From: Lachnospiraceae bacterium UBA3282
GTDB lineage: Bacteria > Bacillota > Clostridia > Lachnospirales > Lachnospiraceae
Assembly (NCBI GenBank): GCA_002361735.1
Contig: DETS01000027.1
Location: 1 to 59,395 of the forward strand
DNA: 59,395 nucleotides
Reading direction: 5' to 3'
This document shows positions 33,959 to 42,493 of the stretch, one piece after another. A program made the position numbers and the translations under genes. Numbering within the stretch: position 1 is the first letter of the stretch; every line of letters starts with the position of its first letter. Below the pieces are notes generated by a model. It saw only the letters and a list, made by a program, of their open reading frames with translations. It did not search any database and was not told where the DNA came from.

Positions 33959-34761
33959 AAGATAAGATTTTGGTTTTTATTCCCATGTATAATTGCGAAA
34001 AGCAGATTGTGCGAGTGATCGATCAGCTCAAGGGGGAAGTGGGAAAGTATTTGACTGAAGCAGTCATCGTGAATAATCGCAGCACGGACAACGGGGAAGA
34101 AGCGGCGGTTAGGAAACTAAAGGAAAGCAGGCTTCCGTTTCCCGTCAGTGTTTTGAGAAATGAGGAAAATTACAGCTTGGGCGGGTCGCATAAGGTAGCC
34201 TTTGACTATGCGATCAGGCAAGGATTTGATTACGTCATTGTACTTCATGGGGACGATCAGGGATCGATCGCGGATCTGCTGCCGGCATTGAAAAGCGGGG
34301 GCTATCGGAAGTATGACTGCTGTTTGGGGGCAAGGTTTGCCCCAAAATCAAGGCTTGACGGATATTCCAAATTTCGGATTTTTGGAAATCAGGTGTTTGA
34401 TCTGCTCTTTTCTATCGTATTGAGAAGAAAGGTTTATGATCTGGGTGCCGGTTTGAATCTGTACCGCGTAGATATGCTGAAAGATCGGTATTTTCACACG
34501 TATCCGGACAATCTTACCTTTAATGTCTATATGTTGATGGCAACAAAGGCATATGATCAGAACTATTGTTTTTTCCCGTTATCGTGGCGGGAAACAGATC
34601 AGGTGTCCAACGCAAAGGTGATGAGCCAGGCCGTTAAAACTTTGAAGATGGCGGTTGGTTTTCTGACAAAGGGAAAAGCATTTTTGGAATGGGATGCGCG
34701 GGAGAAAAAAATAGAACAATATGCGTATCAGGTCGTACATCGAGAAGAAGGGAAAGAGTAG
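33955..34761 (+). CDS. Family 2 glycosyltransferase (DPM1-like)
   Basis: 268 residues, GT-A fold. The start ILVFIPMYNCEKQIVRVIDQL, then VNNRSTDNG, YSLGGSHKVAFDYAIRQGFDYVIVLHGDDQGSIADL (donor/metal site in HGDDQG) and DLGAGLNLYR resemble dolichyl-phosphate mannose synthase and undecaprenyl-phosphate sugar transferases. No membrane helix is present, so it acts at the cytoplasmic face. The acceptor is likely a polyprenyl phosphate, with the product passed to the flippase-like and DUF6020-like proteins upstream. Confidence 0.88.
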   Translation: MKDKILVFIPMYNCEKQIVRVIDQLKGEVGKYLTEAVIVNNRSTDNGEEAAVRKLKESRLPFPVSVLRNEENYSLGGSHKVAFDYAIRQGFDYVIVLHGDDQGSIADLLPALKSGGYRKYDCCLGARFAPKSRLDGYSKFRIFGNQVFDLLFSIVLRRKVYDLGAGLNLYRVDMLKDRYFHTYPDNLTFNVYMLMATKAYDQNYCFFPLSWRETDQVSNAKVMSQAVKTLKMAVGFLTKGKAFLEWDAREKKIEQYAYQVVHREEGKE

Positions 34762-34814
34762 TCGCAAAAGTTTTGGGGCGTATCTTCGTAAAAAGCTCTG
34801 ACATGGAGGTAACT

Positions 34815-35546
34815 ATGAAATTAAATTTGATCATGCCCATGGCGGGAGGCGGAACGAGGTTTGAAAATCATGGATTTACGGTGCCGAAGCCGCTCATTCA
34901 GATACACGGGGAACCCTTTTTCTATTGGGCAGTGCAGTCGGTCGTAAATGACATTGAAGTCGGCAGCATCACGTTTGCGGTCCTGCAGGAACATGTAGAA
35001 AAGTGGGAGATTGATAAACGGATTCTGGAATATTATCCGAAAAGTCGGTTCAGGATTATCCCGCAGGTGCTCAACGGCGCATTGCTGACATGCATGGAAG
35101 GGATCAAAGATATTTCAAACGCGGATCCTATTTTATTCAATGACTGTGACCATGCGTTTCGTTGTGAAGCTTTTAGAGATTATTGTAATGACGGCGGAGA
35201 AGTGGATGGCGGTTTGCTGACCTTTGCATCTAACGATCCCCGATACAGCTATGTAAAATTCGCCGCAGACGGGAATGTGTGCGGAACGGTGGAAAAGGAA
35301 GCGGTAAGTGAGGAAGCCATCTGCGGCGCTTACTACTTTAGAAATAAGGAAATCTTTTTGTCGGCGGCGGACACCTATTTACAGAACTGTCATTACAGTG
35401 AGTATTTTTTGAGCGGCGTTTATAACGAGATGGTCAAACAGAAGATGCAGATTAAAACTTTTTCGACGGATGTGCATATTTCATTCGGCACCCCGGAGGA
35501 GTATAAAGAAGCACTGTGTCATAAGGCGATGTTTGACACTATTTGA
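34815..35546 (+). CDS. Sugar-1-phosphate-type nucleotidyltransferase
   Basis: 243 residues. The nucleotide-binding signature is IMPMAGGGTRFENHGFTVPKPLIQIHG, and the metal-binding aspartate pair is in ILFNDCDHAF. This is the NTP_transferase fold that makes NDP-sugars, CDP-choline, CDP-polyols and similar donors. ATG 34815 has GGAGGT 5 bases upstream; the open frame extends further but overlaps the glycosyltransferase gene. Together with the kinase-like domain and HAD phosphatase it completes a kinase-phosphatase-nucleotidyltransferase set. A terminator follows, ending the run that began near 25861. Confidence 0.87.
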   Translation: MKLNLIMPMAGGGTRFENHGFTVPKPLIQIHGEPFFYWAVQSVVNDIEVGSITFAVLQEHVEKWEIDKRILEYYPKSRFRIIPQVLNGALLTCMEGIKDISNADPILFNDCDHAFRCEAFRDYCNDGGEVDGGLLTFASNDPRYSYVKFAADGNVCGTVEKEAVSEEAICGAYYFRNKEIFLSAADTYLQNCHYSEYFLSGVYNEMVKQKMQIKTFSTDVHISFGTPEEYKEALCHKAMFDTI

Positions 35547-35574
35547 CGGCTGTAGGGACATGCGATATTATCAT

Positions 35575-35603
35575 GACGGTTTCTTACGAAACCGCCATTT
35601 TTT
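35575..35603 (+). terminator. Intrinsic terminator of the envelope gene run
   Basis: Arms CGGTTTC (35577-35583) and GAAACCG (35588-35594) with the loop TTAC, followed by ATTTTTTG. Confidence 0.8.
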
Positions 35604-35628
35604 GTGACAATATCCGCTGTTTGCGGTT

Positions 35629-36321
35629 CTACGAAAGCGCCATCTTTTTGACGGCAGCGATGCCGTTGCTCACGGCAGGTATGAGAATCACCGCGCAGGT
35701 AAGCGCACCTTCCGCAAAAATGTAAATGCCGTTATATACCATGGAGTAAGGCAGTGGCGGCCAGCCTTCCCAAGCGTATTCGGCGAAGAAGATCCAGCCG
35801 GAGAGTACCGTGAAGACCCAGCGTCCGAAAATGCCGACCAGATAGCCTTTGAGAAGTCCCTTTTTTGCACCGGCAAACAGTCCCGAGAGACCGAGGGCGC
35901 CGAAGGCAAGAAGATAGTCCAGTACAAGCTGCATGGGAAAGAGTACATAAGGGTTGATCAAAAGCTGCAGTACGCCGTAGGCAATGCTGGTCATCAGCCC
36001 GGCACCAAGCCCGAAAAGATAGCCCGGCAGACAGATGACGAACATGGACAGCAGGGTTGCCGAACCGCCCCAAGGAAAGTCGATGATTTTGATTTCCGAG
36101 AGTATGGTGCCCAGCGCAATCGACATGGCGCAGAAGACGAGCTGTTTGACTGTCAGCTTTCCGCCTTTTTTAGCGGTGTCCGGTGTTTCCTGATCCTGTG
36201 CAGCCGCATATCGCCTTGCGAAAATGACAGCGCAGGCAAGCAGAATCACCAGAAGTACGGCTAACAGCACTTTGCCCGGAGTGGTGGGAACATAAGTTCC
36301 ATCAATAACAGTGTAGAACAT
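35629..36321 (-). CDS. thiT: ThiT, thiamine-specific ECF transporter S component
   Basis: 230 residues with about seven hydrophobic helices: one extra N-terminal helix (VLLAVLLVILLACAVIFARRY) plus six of the S-component core. IDFPWGGSATLLSMFVICLPGYLFGLGAG and PMQLVLDYLLAFGALGLSGLF match the thiamine-binding S component, which works with a shared EcfA/EcfT module encoded elsewhere. AAAGGAGG precedes the ATG at 36321. A TPP riboswitch lies directly upstream, so thiamine import should shut off when TPP is plentiful. Confidence 0.92.
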   Translation of the reverse strand: MFYTVIDGTYVPTTPGKVLLAVLLVILLACAVIFARRYAAAQDQETPDTAKKGGKLTVKQLVFCAMSIALGTILSEIKIIDFPWGGSATLLSMFVICLPGYLFGLGAGLMTSIAYGVLQLLINPYVLFPMQLVLDYLLAFGALGLSGLFAGAKKGLLKGYLVGIFGRWVFTVLSGWIFFAEYAWEGWPPLPYSMVYNGIYIFAEGALTCAVILIPAVSNGIAAVKKMALS

Positions 36322-36328
36322 AAAAAAT

Positions 36329-36358
36329 CCTCCTTTGTCTTTTGAATAAACAAGGAGG
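36329..36358 (-). promoter_or_regulatory. Ribosome-site-sequestering hairpin of thiT
   Basis: On the minus strand CCTCCTT pairs with AAGGAGG, the thiT ribosome site, across a 16-base loop. This is an obvious expression platform for the TPP riboswitch: pairing hides the ribosome site and blocks translation. Confidence 0.7.
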
Positions 36359-36409
36359 GGAACGGTAAGTACGGTATGCCGCAAAAGAAACGGCAGACAG
36401 TAGTTACAT

Positions 36410-36508
36410 GTGCTTCCCTACGGCGGTGCTAACCGCATCAGGTAATGAGGGTTAGAGTCCCGTGCACTGTGTACACAGGCTCAATCTCAGCAAAAGCTCC
36501 CCTAGCAA
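36410..36508 (-). promoter_or_regulatory. TPP (THI-box) riboswitch
   Basis: On the minus strand the element runs AGGGGAGC, CTGAGA (36490-36485), ..., ACCTGATG (36443-36436), then GGTTAGCACCGCCGTAGGGA and AGC. These are the conserved pyrimidine- and pyrophosphate-sensor loops of the TPP aptamer, closed by P1. It precedes thiT. The only unusual feature is the P3 arm, which is short (TGTGTACACAG). Confidence 0.95.
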
Positions 36509-36624
36509 GTTATTCAGTTATGCGGCTAATGCCGCGGCGGATGAATCCGCTTTCTTAACTATAGGGGGTCAAGGGAAAAATGTCAAGAGCAAACAACTTA
36601 AATATTGATATGGGAGGTGTTGGT

Positions 36625-37422
36625 ATGAATGATAAATCTTCTTTCCGAAAGACATGGGAGGTACTGTTTCCCTATCTGCTGTATTATTTGACATATAATG
36701 CCGCCTATCTGATTTTGATTTTTGCGTATCAGGTGTCGGTAAAAGAGATTGGCGGGGCGTACGGGCAGTTTCTGACGGATCAGGCCGCCAACGTCTCAGG
36801 CGTGCTGGGAGGGCTGTGTATGCTGATCGGTATCCTGCCCCTTGTGCCAATGCTGCGGGAAGAACTGCGAGGGCGGCAGGAGACGGCGGATGCGGCAGGA
36901 AGCATGGCTGCATTTACAGTGGTTCTTGCCTGCTGCGCATCGCTGGGGCTCAACGCTCTGCTGACGCTGACAGGTTTTGCGAACAGCTCTCAGACGTATC
37001 AGGAAGTGGCGGACAGACAGTACGGTGTAGCGTTTGCTTTGGGGCTGGTCCTTTATGGAATCATATCCCCGTTGACGGAGGAGGTGGTCTTTCGCGGTGT
37101 GATCTATAATCGGCTGCGGCGTCTGTTCAATCCGACGATAGGGATCATCGTGTCGGGCCTTCTTTTTGGCGCCTTTCACGGCAATTCGGTGCAGGCTGTG
37201 TATGGCGCGTGCCTGGGTATGCTGATGGCATATTTGTATGAACGGAGCGGGAACTTTTGTATTCCGATTTTGTTTCATGCCGTGGCGAATCTGGCGGTTT
37301 ATCTTACGGCATGGATGGAGAGCGTGCAGGAGTACCTGTTTACGCCGGGCGGCTGTGCGGTTCTGCTGATGGTTTCGGCGGGGTGCGTGTGGGCGCAGCG
37401 GCGGCTGGGGAATAAAAAATAA
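36625..37422 (+). CDS. CPBP-family intramembrane glutamic protease
   Basis: 265 residues with about seven to eight membrane helices. The catalytic motifs are complete: LTEEVVFRGVIYNRL (EExxxR), LLFGAFHGN (FxxxH) and FCIPILFHAVANL (second His). Relatives (Abi/CAAX proteases) process prenylated or bacteriocin-related peptides or give bacteriocin immunity. ATG 36625 has GGGAGG upstream; the open frame begins earlier without a ribosome site. Target unknown; it stands alone between thiT (divergent) and a pseudogene. Confidence 0.88.
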   Translation: MNDKSSFRKTWEVLFPYLLYYLTYNAAYLILIFAYQVSVKEIGGAYGQFLTDQAANVSGVLGGLCMLIGILPLVPMLREELRGRQETADAAGSMAAFTVVLACCASLGLNALLTLTGFANSSQTYQEVADRQYGVAFALGLVLYGIISPLTEEVVFRGVIYNRLRRLFNPTIGIIVSGLLFGAFHGNSVQAVYGACLGMLMAYLYERSGNFCIPILFHAVANLAVYLTAWMESVQEYLFTPGGCAVLLMVSAGCVWAQRRLGNKK

Positions 37423-37642
37423 GCTTGCAAAATAGATTGATATGGTTTTATAATATATATCACATTGACAGATATCTGGTCTGTCTGTGAGGGGATTTTA
37501 TAAAAATTCCTGTCTTAAGATTCTTTCCGATGATCGGAAATAATCCCTTACTTATCGTTGGCGGACTGAGTAAAAGAATCGTTACCTCTTGTATTCAGTC
37601 TTAAAAACAGTATAAGCGTCGCGGGATCGGTATCCTGTGACC

Positions 37643-37708
37643 AAAGAATTACCTCGTAATTCTTTCTTAAATTTTATACTGTAACGGCACCTGGAAGTGT
37701 GCTATAAT
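37643..37708 (+). promoter_or_regulatory. Hairpin and extended -10 promoter before the Rpn pseudogene
   Basis: AAAGAATTAC-CTC-GTAATTCTTT (37643-37665) is a perfect 10-bp hairpin. TGCTATAAT at 37700-37708 is an extended -10 element 13 bases before the ATG; its -35 is weak. The 37423-37642 stretch is AT-rich and holds only short imperfect inverted repeats. Confidence 0.5.
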
Positions 37709-37720
37709 GGAGAAAAATCT

Positions 37721-38609
37721 ATGGTAAAACGAAAGAAACGAAACTGGTTCAGGCACGGCAGTTGGTGGCGGAAACTCAGAAACAACCGTAAGTACAGGGA
37801 TGTACTTTTTCGACGGCTTTTTCAGGACAAACAGGATCTTCTGGATCTTTATAATGCCCTGAACGGCAGTACATACCAAGATCCGGAAGAACTTGAGGTA
37901 GTCACCATGGAGGACGTGATCTTTATGAAAATGAAGAACGATCTGTCCTTTATCATTGGGAATACCTTAAACTTATACGAACACCAAAGTACTTGGAATC
38001 CCAATATGCCCCTGCGGGGACTGCTCTATTTTGCCCAGCAGTTTGAGGGATTGCTTGCTTCAAGGGACGACGATATCAGATTCCTTTCCGACGGGGCGGG
38101 GGAGCGGCTGTCTGGAATGTACCTGTGAGGTACTGAATATCAACCGCGGCTACAATCAGATATTGATGGAGAAATGCCACAGGCTGTGGGAGTATTCGGA
38201 GTTTTCCTCTGAAATCGAGGAAAATATAAGCAAGGGAATGTGCAGGGAAGAAGCCATTCATACGGCAATCGACACTTGTATTGAAAGAGGGATTCTTAAG
38301 GATATCCTGATGAAACAGAAAGCGGAGGTGCAGCATATGTTATTGACGGAATATGATGAGAAGAAACATTTCAGGACGATCTTTCGGGAGGGACGTGAGA
38401 AAGGCAGAGCGGAAGGTAGAGAAGAAGGCAGAGAAGAAGGTAGAGAAGAACACCTTCGGGAACAGATCAGAAAGAAACTGGATAAAGGGAAAAATGTTCC
38501 GGAGATTGCAGAAGAGTTGGAGGAAGATGTTTCTGTCATCCGGCGGCTTATGGATGATCGCGTGTCCGGCATTCCCGATCATCTGAAAGATGATGGATTC
38601 GGCTTATAA
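37721..38609 (+). pseudogene. Rpn/PD-(D/E)XK recombination-promoting nuclease, internally deleted
   Basis: The first frame (37721 to about 38060) reads YRDVLFRRLFQDKQDLLDLY, NALNGSTYQDPEELEVVTME, DVIFMKMKNDLSFIIGNTLN and LYEHQSTWNPNMPLRGLLYF, the N-terminal nuclease half of Rpn proteins. The rest is in the +1 frame: CLECTCEVLNINRGYNQILM, a helical part, and a C-terminal REEG-rich coiled segment ending in a helix-turn-helix-like KGKNVPEIAEELEEDVSVIRRLM. About 60-80 codons between GLLYFAQQFEG and the LNIN block are missing, so the reading frame is broken. Intact Rpn enzymes nick DNA and are linked to transposition-like mobility. Confidence 0.8.
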
Positions 38610-38660
38610 TTTAGAAGCGCGGATACAGAGAAACCACAACCGGGAAAGGAGTAGAACTTC

Positions 38661-39051
38661 ATGAACATACAGACAATGCTCTTAAACGGAAAAGAATACA
38701 GTATCAAAAAGCTTCTGGGAAAAGGTAAGGGCGGTTATTCCTATCTGGTGGATGACGGAACCGGGGATCTTGAAAGAGTACATTGAGGGGGACACGATTT
38801 ATCAGTTGGTGCTGCAGGATAGGGTGGAACCCGATTATGTGGAACAGGTGCGGCAGATGTGCGCCCTGTTGTATCAGGCAAACACGAATATCGACTACTT
38901 TCCCACAAACTTTGTGGTGCGCGGCGGTGAAATTTATTATATTGATTACGAATGCAACGACTATATGGACGAGTGGAATTTTGAAAACCGGGGCGTCAAA
39001 TACTGGTCAAAGACGCCCCGGTTTTTACAGTATGTGAAGGAGCATCCCTGA
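38661..39051 (+). pseudogene. Protein-kinase-like gene, internally deleted
   Basis: The first 42 codons, starting at ATG 38661, read KEYSIKKLLGKGKGGYSYLV, a glycine-rich ATP loop. After VDDG the frame shifts and the rest reads ILKEYIEGDTIYQLVLQDRV, then YFPTNFVVRGGEIYYIDYECNDYMDEWNFENRG, i.e. the hinge and the distal catalytic-like half (N and D of a kinase fold). The segment with the ATP-binding lysine and the N-lobe strands is missing, about 60 residues. It lies 51 bases after the Rpn pseudogene, with AAAGGAG before its ATG. I read it as a second gene cut by an internal deletion. Confidence 0.7.
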
Positions 39052-39053
39052 TG

Positions 39054-39074
39054 GAATGCAATCTGCCTGCATTC
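39054..39074. terminator. Hairpin between convergent genes
   Basis: Perfect 7-bp arms GAATGCA and TGCATTC with a 7-base loop. It lies directly between the kinase pseudogene and the end of the MFS gene on the other strand and may serve both directions. Confidence 0.45.
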
Positions 39075-39075
39075 T

Positions 39076-40266
39076 CTAGGAAACTTTTTTCTCACGTTTC
39101 ATGCTTTTCAGCAGCAGCAGAGACAGAATCAGCACCAAAGGGAATACGCAGCCCACAAGCATACCTTTTCGCAGATCATTTCCCGCATTTTGCGTGATAT
39201 TACCCACCAGACTCGGGCCAAACGCGCCGCCAAGATCCCCGGCCATAGCGAGCAGGGCAAACATGGCGGTGCCGCCCTCGGGCAACCGTCCGGAACAGAT
39301 ACTGATCGTGCCGGGCCACATGATGCCAACCGAAAAACCGCACAGGATACAGCCGATCAGTCCGATGATCGGGTTGTTTGAGATGGAGGCGGCGATGTAA
39401 CAGCTCAGGCACAGCACGCCCGACCCCATCATGAATCGCATCAGATCTAGCTTCTCACCGTATTTTCCGAAAATGACGCGGCTGATGCCCATGGTGATTG
39501 CAAACATACACGGTCCTGCCAGATCCCCCATTGCTTTTGAAAAGCCAAGCGCCGATTCGGTGTAGGCGGAGGCCCACTGCGCCATCGAAAGCTCGGAAGC
39601 GCCGGCGCAGACCATCAGGACGATGGCAATCCAGAATAGCGGAACCCGCAGCAGACCGCTTATGCCCATGCCTTTCCCGTCTTCGGTCGTATGCTCGATT
39701 GGGCAGGTCGCGAAGTTATAGATATTATAAAGCGGAATGACAGCCCACGCGCAGGCAAGCCACTTCCAGCTGTCAATGCCGAAAACAGCGAAGAATATAG
39801 TGGACAGAAGGATCACGCCGACAGACCCCCAGCAGTAAAAGGAGTGCAGCAGACTCATAACGGCCTCTTTGTGGTCAAAGGGGCAGGCCTCTACGATGGG
39901 ACTTCCCAGTACCTCGATCAGACCGCTGCCAATCGCATAGATGATGACGCTTATGATAATGCCTGTCAGCGGAGTTGAGCATAAGTCGGGCAGAAAGGCG
40001 AGCCCGATAAGCCCTGCCGCCGCGCATAGTTCCGAGGCCACTGCGCATCTGCGGTAGCCGATCTTGTCGGCAAAGTAGGAGCAGAGAACGTCTACAATGA
40101 GCTGCGTCAGAAAAAACAGGGTGGAGATCAGCGCAATCTGCCCCAACGGAATCTCGTAATTGTTATGAAATGTCAGGAAAAGCAGCGGCGCAAAGTTTGC
40201 GCAGATAGCCTGCGTGATGAAGCCGAGATAGCAGGCAAGTAATGTTTTCTTATAATTTTTGGTCAT
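39076..40266 (-). CDS. MFS transporter, probable sugar or organic-acid permease
   Basis: 396 residues, about twelve membrane helices. YFADKIGYRRCAVASELCAA holds the loop 2-3 motif (D-x-x-G-x-R-R) of the major facilitator family, and the second half repeats a similar loop as FGKYGEKLDLMRFMMG. WPGTISICSGRLPEGG before the last helices is frequent in FucP/NarK-like sugar carriers. ATG 40266 has AAAGGAG upstream on the minus strand; the open frame extends further but without ribosome site. The divergent AraC gene 120 bases away probably controls it. Confidence 0.85.
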   Translation of the reverse strand: MTKNYKKTLLACYLGFITQAICANFAPLLFLTFHNNYEIPLGQIALISTLFFLTQLIVDVLCSYFADKIGYRRCAVASELCAAAGLIGLAFLPDLCSTPLTGIIISVIIYAIGSGLIEVLGSPIVEACPFDHKEAVMSLLHSFYCWGSVGVILLSTIFFAVFGIDSWKWLACAWAVIPLYNIYNFATCPIEHTTEDGKGMGISGLLRVPLFWIAIVLMVCAGASELSMAQWASAYTESALGFSKAMGDLAGPCMFAITMGISRVIFGKYGEKLDLMRFMMGSGVLCLSCYIAASISNNPIIGLIGCILCGFSVGIMWPGTISICSGRLPEGGTAMFALLAMAGDLGGAFGPSLVGNITQNAGNDLRKGMLVGCVFPLVLILSLLLLKSMKREKKVS

Positions 40267-40386
40267 ATTGATGTACTCCTTTAGAGATTGACTTTTGTGA
40301 TGAATTGTATTATATAGTAGATAAGTACAGGATTCAAGAAAATATATCCCAATTTTATTACACAATATCACAAAATGGAGCTGATT

Positions 40387-41289
40387 ATGAAGTACACGCA
40401 TGAGAATTACAGCAAGATTGTCACAGATGAATCGTTGCGGGAAACCATTCCGCATGGCAGCGATGATTATCCGTTTCGGTATTATCTGGAAGATATTTGG
40501 GAATTTGATTTTCATTGTATCGACTGGCACTGGCACCCTGAGGTAGAGTTTGTGCTGATTGAAAAAGGCACTATGGAGCTTCTTGTTGGAAGCGACAGAT
40601 ATACTGTGGAAGCCGGGACAGGTATTTTTATCAATTCTCAGGTGATCCACAGATTTGAGACGACGGGGAGCGTCATTATTCCCAATATCGTGTTTTCTCC
40701 TTCCCTGCTTGCGCCGGAAGCCAGTCTGATCTATCGAAAATATATACAGCCGATTCTTGAGTCGGCGGTGGAATGTGTGATATTTTCTGCGGAAAATCCC
40801 AGGCAGAGGGAGCTTTTAGACACGCTGGCGTCAGTGTTTATTGTACAGGAAGAAGAAAACGGCTGCGAGATCAAAACAGCAGAATTGCTTTTGAAATTGT
40901 GGCGGATGCTGTATGAGAATGTTGATACGACAGAGAAGACCTCTGTGCTGCGGGCGGCGGAAAAGACACAGGCACAGCTTCAAATCATGCTCCAATATAT
41001 TCACAAAAATTATCTCTATCCAATCTCGTTGGATGAGATTGCGGAAACGGTCGCCTTAAGTAAAAGCAGTGTGTTGAATATCTTTCAGAAGAATATTCAT
41101 ACCTCGCCCATTCAGGATCTGGTGAATTACAGACTCAAACGGGCGGCAAAACTGCTTGCCACGACGAGGAGCAGTGTCTCCTCGATTGCCGGAGATACCG
41201 GATTTGAGAATATCGGCTACTTTTGCCGGAAATTCAAGGAAGTGTTTCAGATGACGCCGGGCGAGTACAGAAAGAGGGCGATGATGTGA
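40387..41289 (+). CDS. AraC-family regulator with cupin sensor domain
   Basis: 300 residues. The N-terminal cupin has HCIDWHWHPEVEFVLIEKGTMELLV, with clustered histidines, followed by EAGTGIFINSQVIHRFE. The C-terminal AraC DNA-binding domain reads YPISLDEIAETVALSKSSVLNIFQ (first helix-turn-helix) and SVSSIAGDTGFENIGYFCRKFKEVFQMTPGEYRKR (second). It likely activates the divergent MFS gene in response to its substrate. ATG 40387 has GGAG upstream; ATG 40375 would add four residues. Confidence 0.92.
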   Translation: MKYTHENYSKIVTDESLRETIPHGSDDYPFRYYLEDIWEFDFHCIDWHWHPEVEFVLIEKGTMELLVGSDRYTVEAGTGIFINSQVIHRFETTGSVIIPNIVFSPSLLAPEASLIYRKYIQPILESAVECVIFSAENPRQRELLDTLASVFIVQEEENGCEIKTAELLLKLWRMLYENVDTTEKTSVLRAAEKTQAQLQIMLQYIHKNYLYPISLDEIAETVALSKSSVLNIFQKNIHTSPIQDLVNYRLKRAAKLLATTRSSVSSIAGDTGFENIGYFCRKFKEVFQMTPGEYRKRAMM

Positions 41290-41364
41290 AAGGTCAGAAG
41301 AGGGCGATTTATGCAGTGATATAAGCTTTTGGAGAACCGAATCCCAGAGGGGAGTGTGACTAAA

Positions 41365-41886
41365 ATGAGAAAAAATAGGATACTGGAAACAGAACGATTA
41401 TATCTGCGGGAAATGACGCAGGACGATTTTCCTTTCCTGTGTAACATTTTACAGGATGAGGAGACCATGTATGCCTACGAAGGCGCATTCACCGATGCTG
41501 AGGCGCAGGAATGGATGGACAGGCAGCTTGGCCGTTATCAAAAATGGGGCTTTGGCCTGTGGGCGGTTATTTTGAAGGAGACGGAGGAGATGATCGGCCA
41601 GTGCGGACTTACCATGCAGCCGTGGAAAGAAAAAGAAGTGCTGGAAATCGGCTATCTGCTTAATCGGTCACACTGGCATAAGGGTTATGCGATAGAAGCG
41701 GCAAAGGCTTGTAAGCAGTATGCGTTTGCTGTATTAAAGGCGGACGAGGTCTGCTCCATCATCCGTGACACGAATAAGGCGTCTCAAACCGTGGCGGAAA
41801 GGAATGGCATGACGGTGGCAGATACCTGGACAAAACACTACAGAGGCGTGAATATGCCGCATTTTCGGTATGTGAGTGGTCGGTAA
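41365..41886 (+). CDS. GNAT-family N-acetyltransferase (RimJ/RimL-like)
   Basis: 173 residues. ILETERLYLREMTQDDFPFLCNIL, WAVILKETEEMIGQCGLTM, EIGYLLNRSHWHKGYAIEAAKACKQYAF and NKASQTVAERNGMTVADTW are the ordered motifs of RimJ/RimL-type acetyltransferases, with acetyl-CoA bound by HKGYAIEA. The acceptor is unknown. ATG 41365 follows AGAGGGGAG; a TTG at 41329 is a less likely start. It is one of two GNAT genes in a row, which share little sequence and do not look like a recent duplication. Confidence 0.88.
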   Translation: MRKNRILETERLYLREMTQDDFPFLCNILQDEETMYAYEGAFTDAEAQEWMDRQLGRYQKWGFGLWAVILKETEEMIGQCGLTMQPWKEKEVLEIGYLLNRSHWHKGYAIEAAKACKQYAFAVLKADEVCSIIRDTNKASQTVAERNGMTVADTWTKHYRGVNMPHFRYVSGR

Positions 41887-41964
41887 TGTAAGTAGGTTAC
41901 GTACTGCTGTTGAGAATCCGGCGGTTTGCGGATATAATAGGGGATATGTGTGGAGGTGATTTTT

Positions 41965-42420
41965 ATGGACTTTATCAGGACAGACGGTACAAACGAGGAT
42001 TTTATCGAAAACTGCCGCCTCCTCGACATTGACCTGGACAGGCGTGTCGGGAGACAGATCAAGCGGGAAAAGTATCAGAAGTTCAATCAGCTGGACGAGA
42101 TACGGGAAGCAATCGTTGTTTATGATAATGGTAAGGCTATTGGCGGCGGCGCCATCAGAAGCTACGATACGGAAACGGTTGAGCTAAAGCGCGTGTTTGT
42201 ACATAATGACTATCAGGGACGGGGAATTGGGAGCAAGCTGGTTTCCCTGCTGATCGAATGGGCAGCAGAGCTTGGGTATCGCAGGATGATTCTGGAGACG
42301 GGGGAACTGCTGGCGGAATCCTGCGCGGTCTATAAAAAGCTGGGATTTGAAGTCATCCCCAATTACGGACCTTATGTGGATATGCCGGAATCTTTGTGTA
42401 TGGGGAAAGATTTGCGATGA
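41965..42420 (+). CDS. GNAT-family N-acetyltransferase
   Basis: 151 residues. AIGGGAIRSYDTETVELKRVFVHNDYQGRGIGSKLVSLLIEWAAELGYRRMILETGE holds the acetyl-CoA site (YQGRGIGSKL), followed by CAVYKKLGFEVIPNYGPYVDMPESLCM, the C-terminal pattern seen in small amino-acid acetyltransferases that finish with YxxxPxSxCM. ATG 41965 is right after GGAGGTGA. No regulator is beside it. Confidence 0.88.
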   Translation: MDFIRTDGTNEDFIENCRLLDIDLDRRVGRQIKREKYQKFNQLDEIREAIVVYDNGKAIGGGAIRSYDTETVELKRVFVHNDYQGRGIGSKLVSLLIEWAAELGYRRMILETGELLAESCAVYKKLGFEVIPNYGPYVDMPESLCMGKDLR

Positions 42421-42493
42421 TGATAAAAGCTTAAGTCCATACGGTTTGCGTATGACGGCATGAAAATCCCATGGTAAGTGCGGTTTTCGTCAG

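Noticed and set aside
38396..38470. Short-period repeat, possible CRISPR-like array
   Set aside because: It is the coding repeat for the REEG-rich coiled segment of the Rpn pseudogene; units are only 12 bases with no unique spacers.
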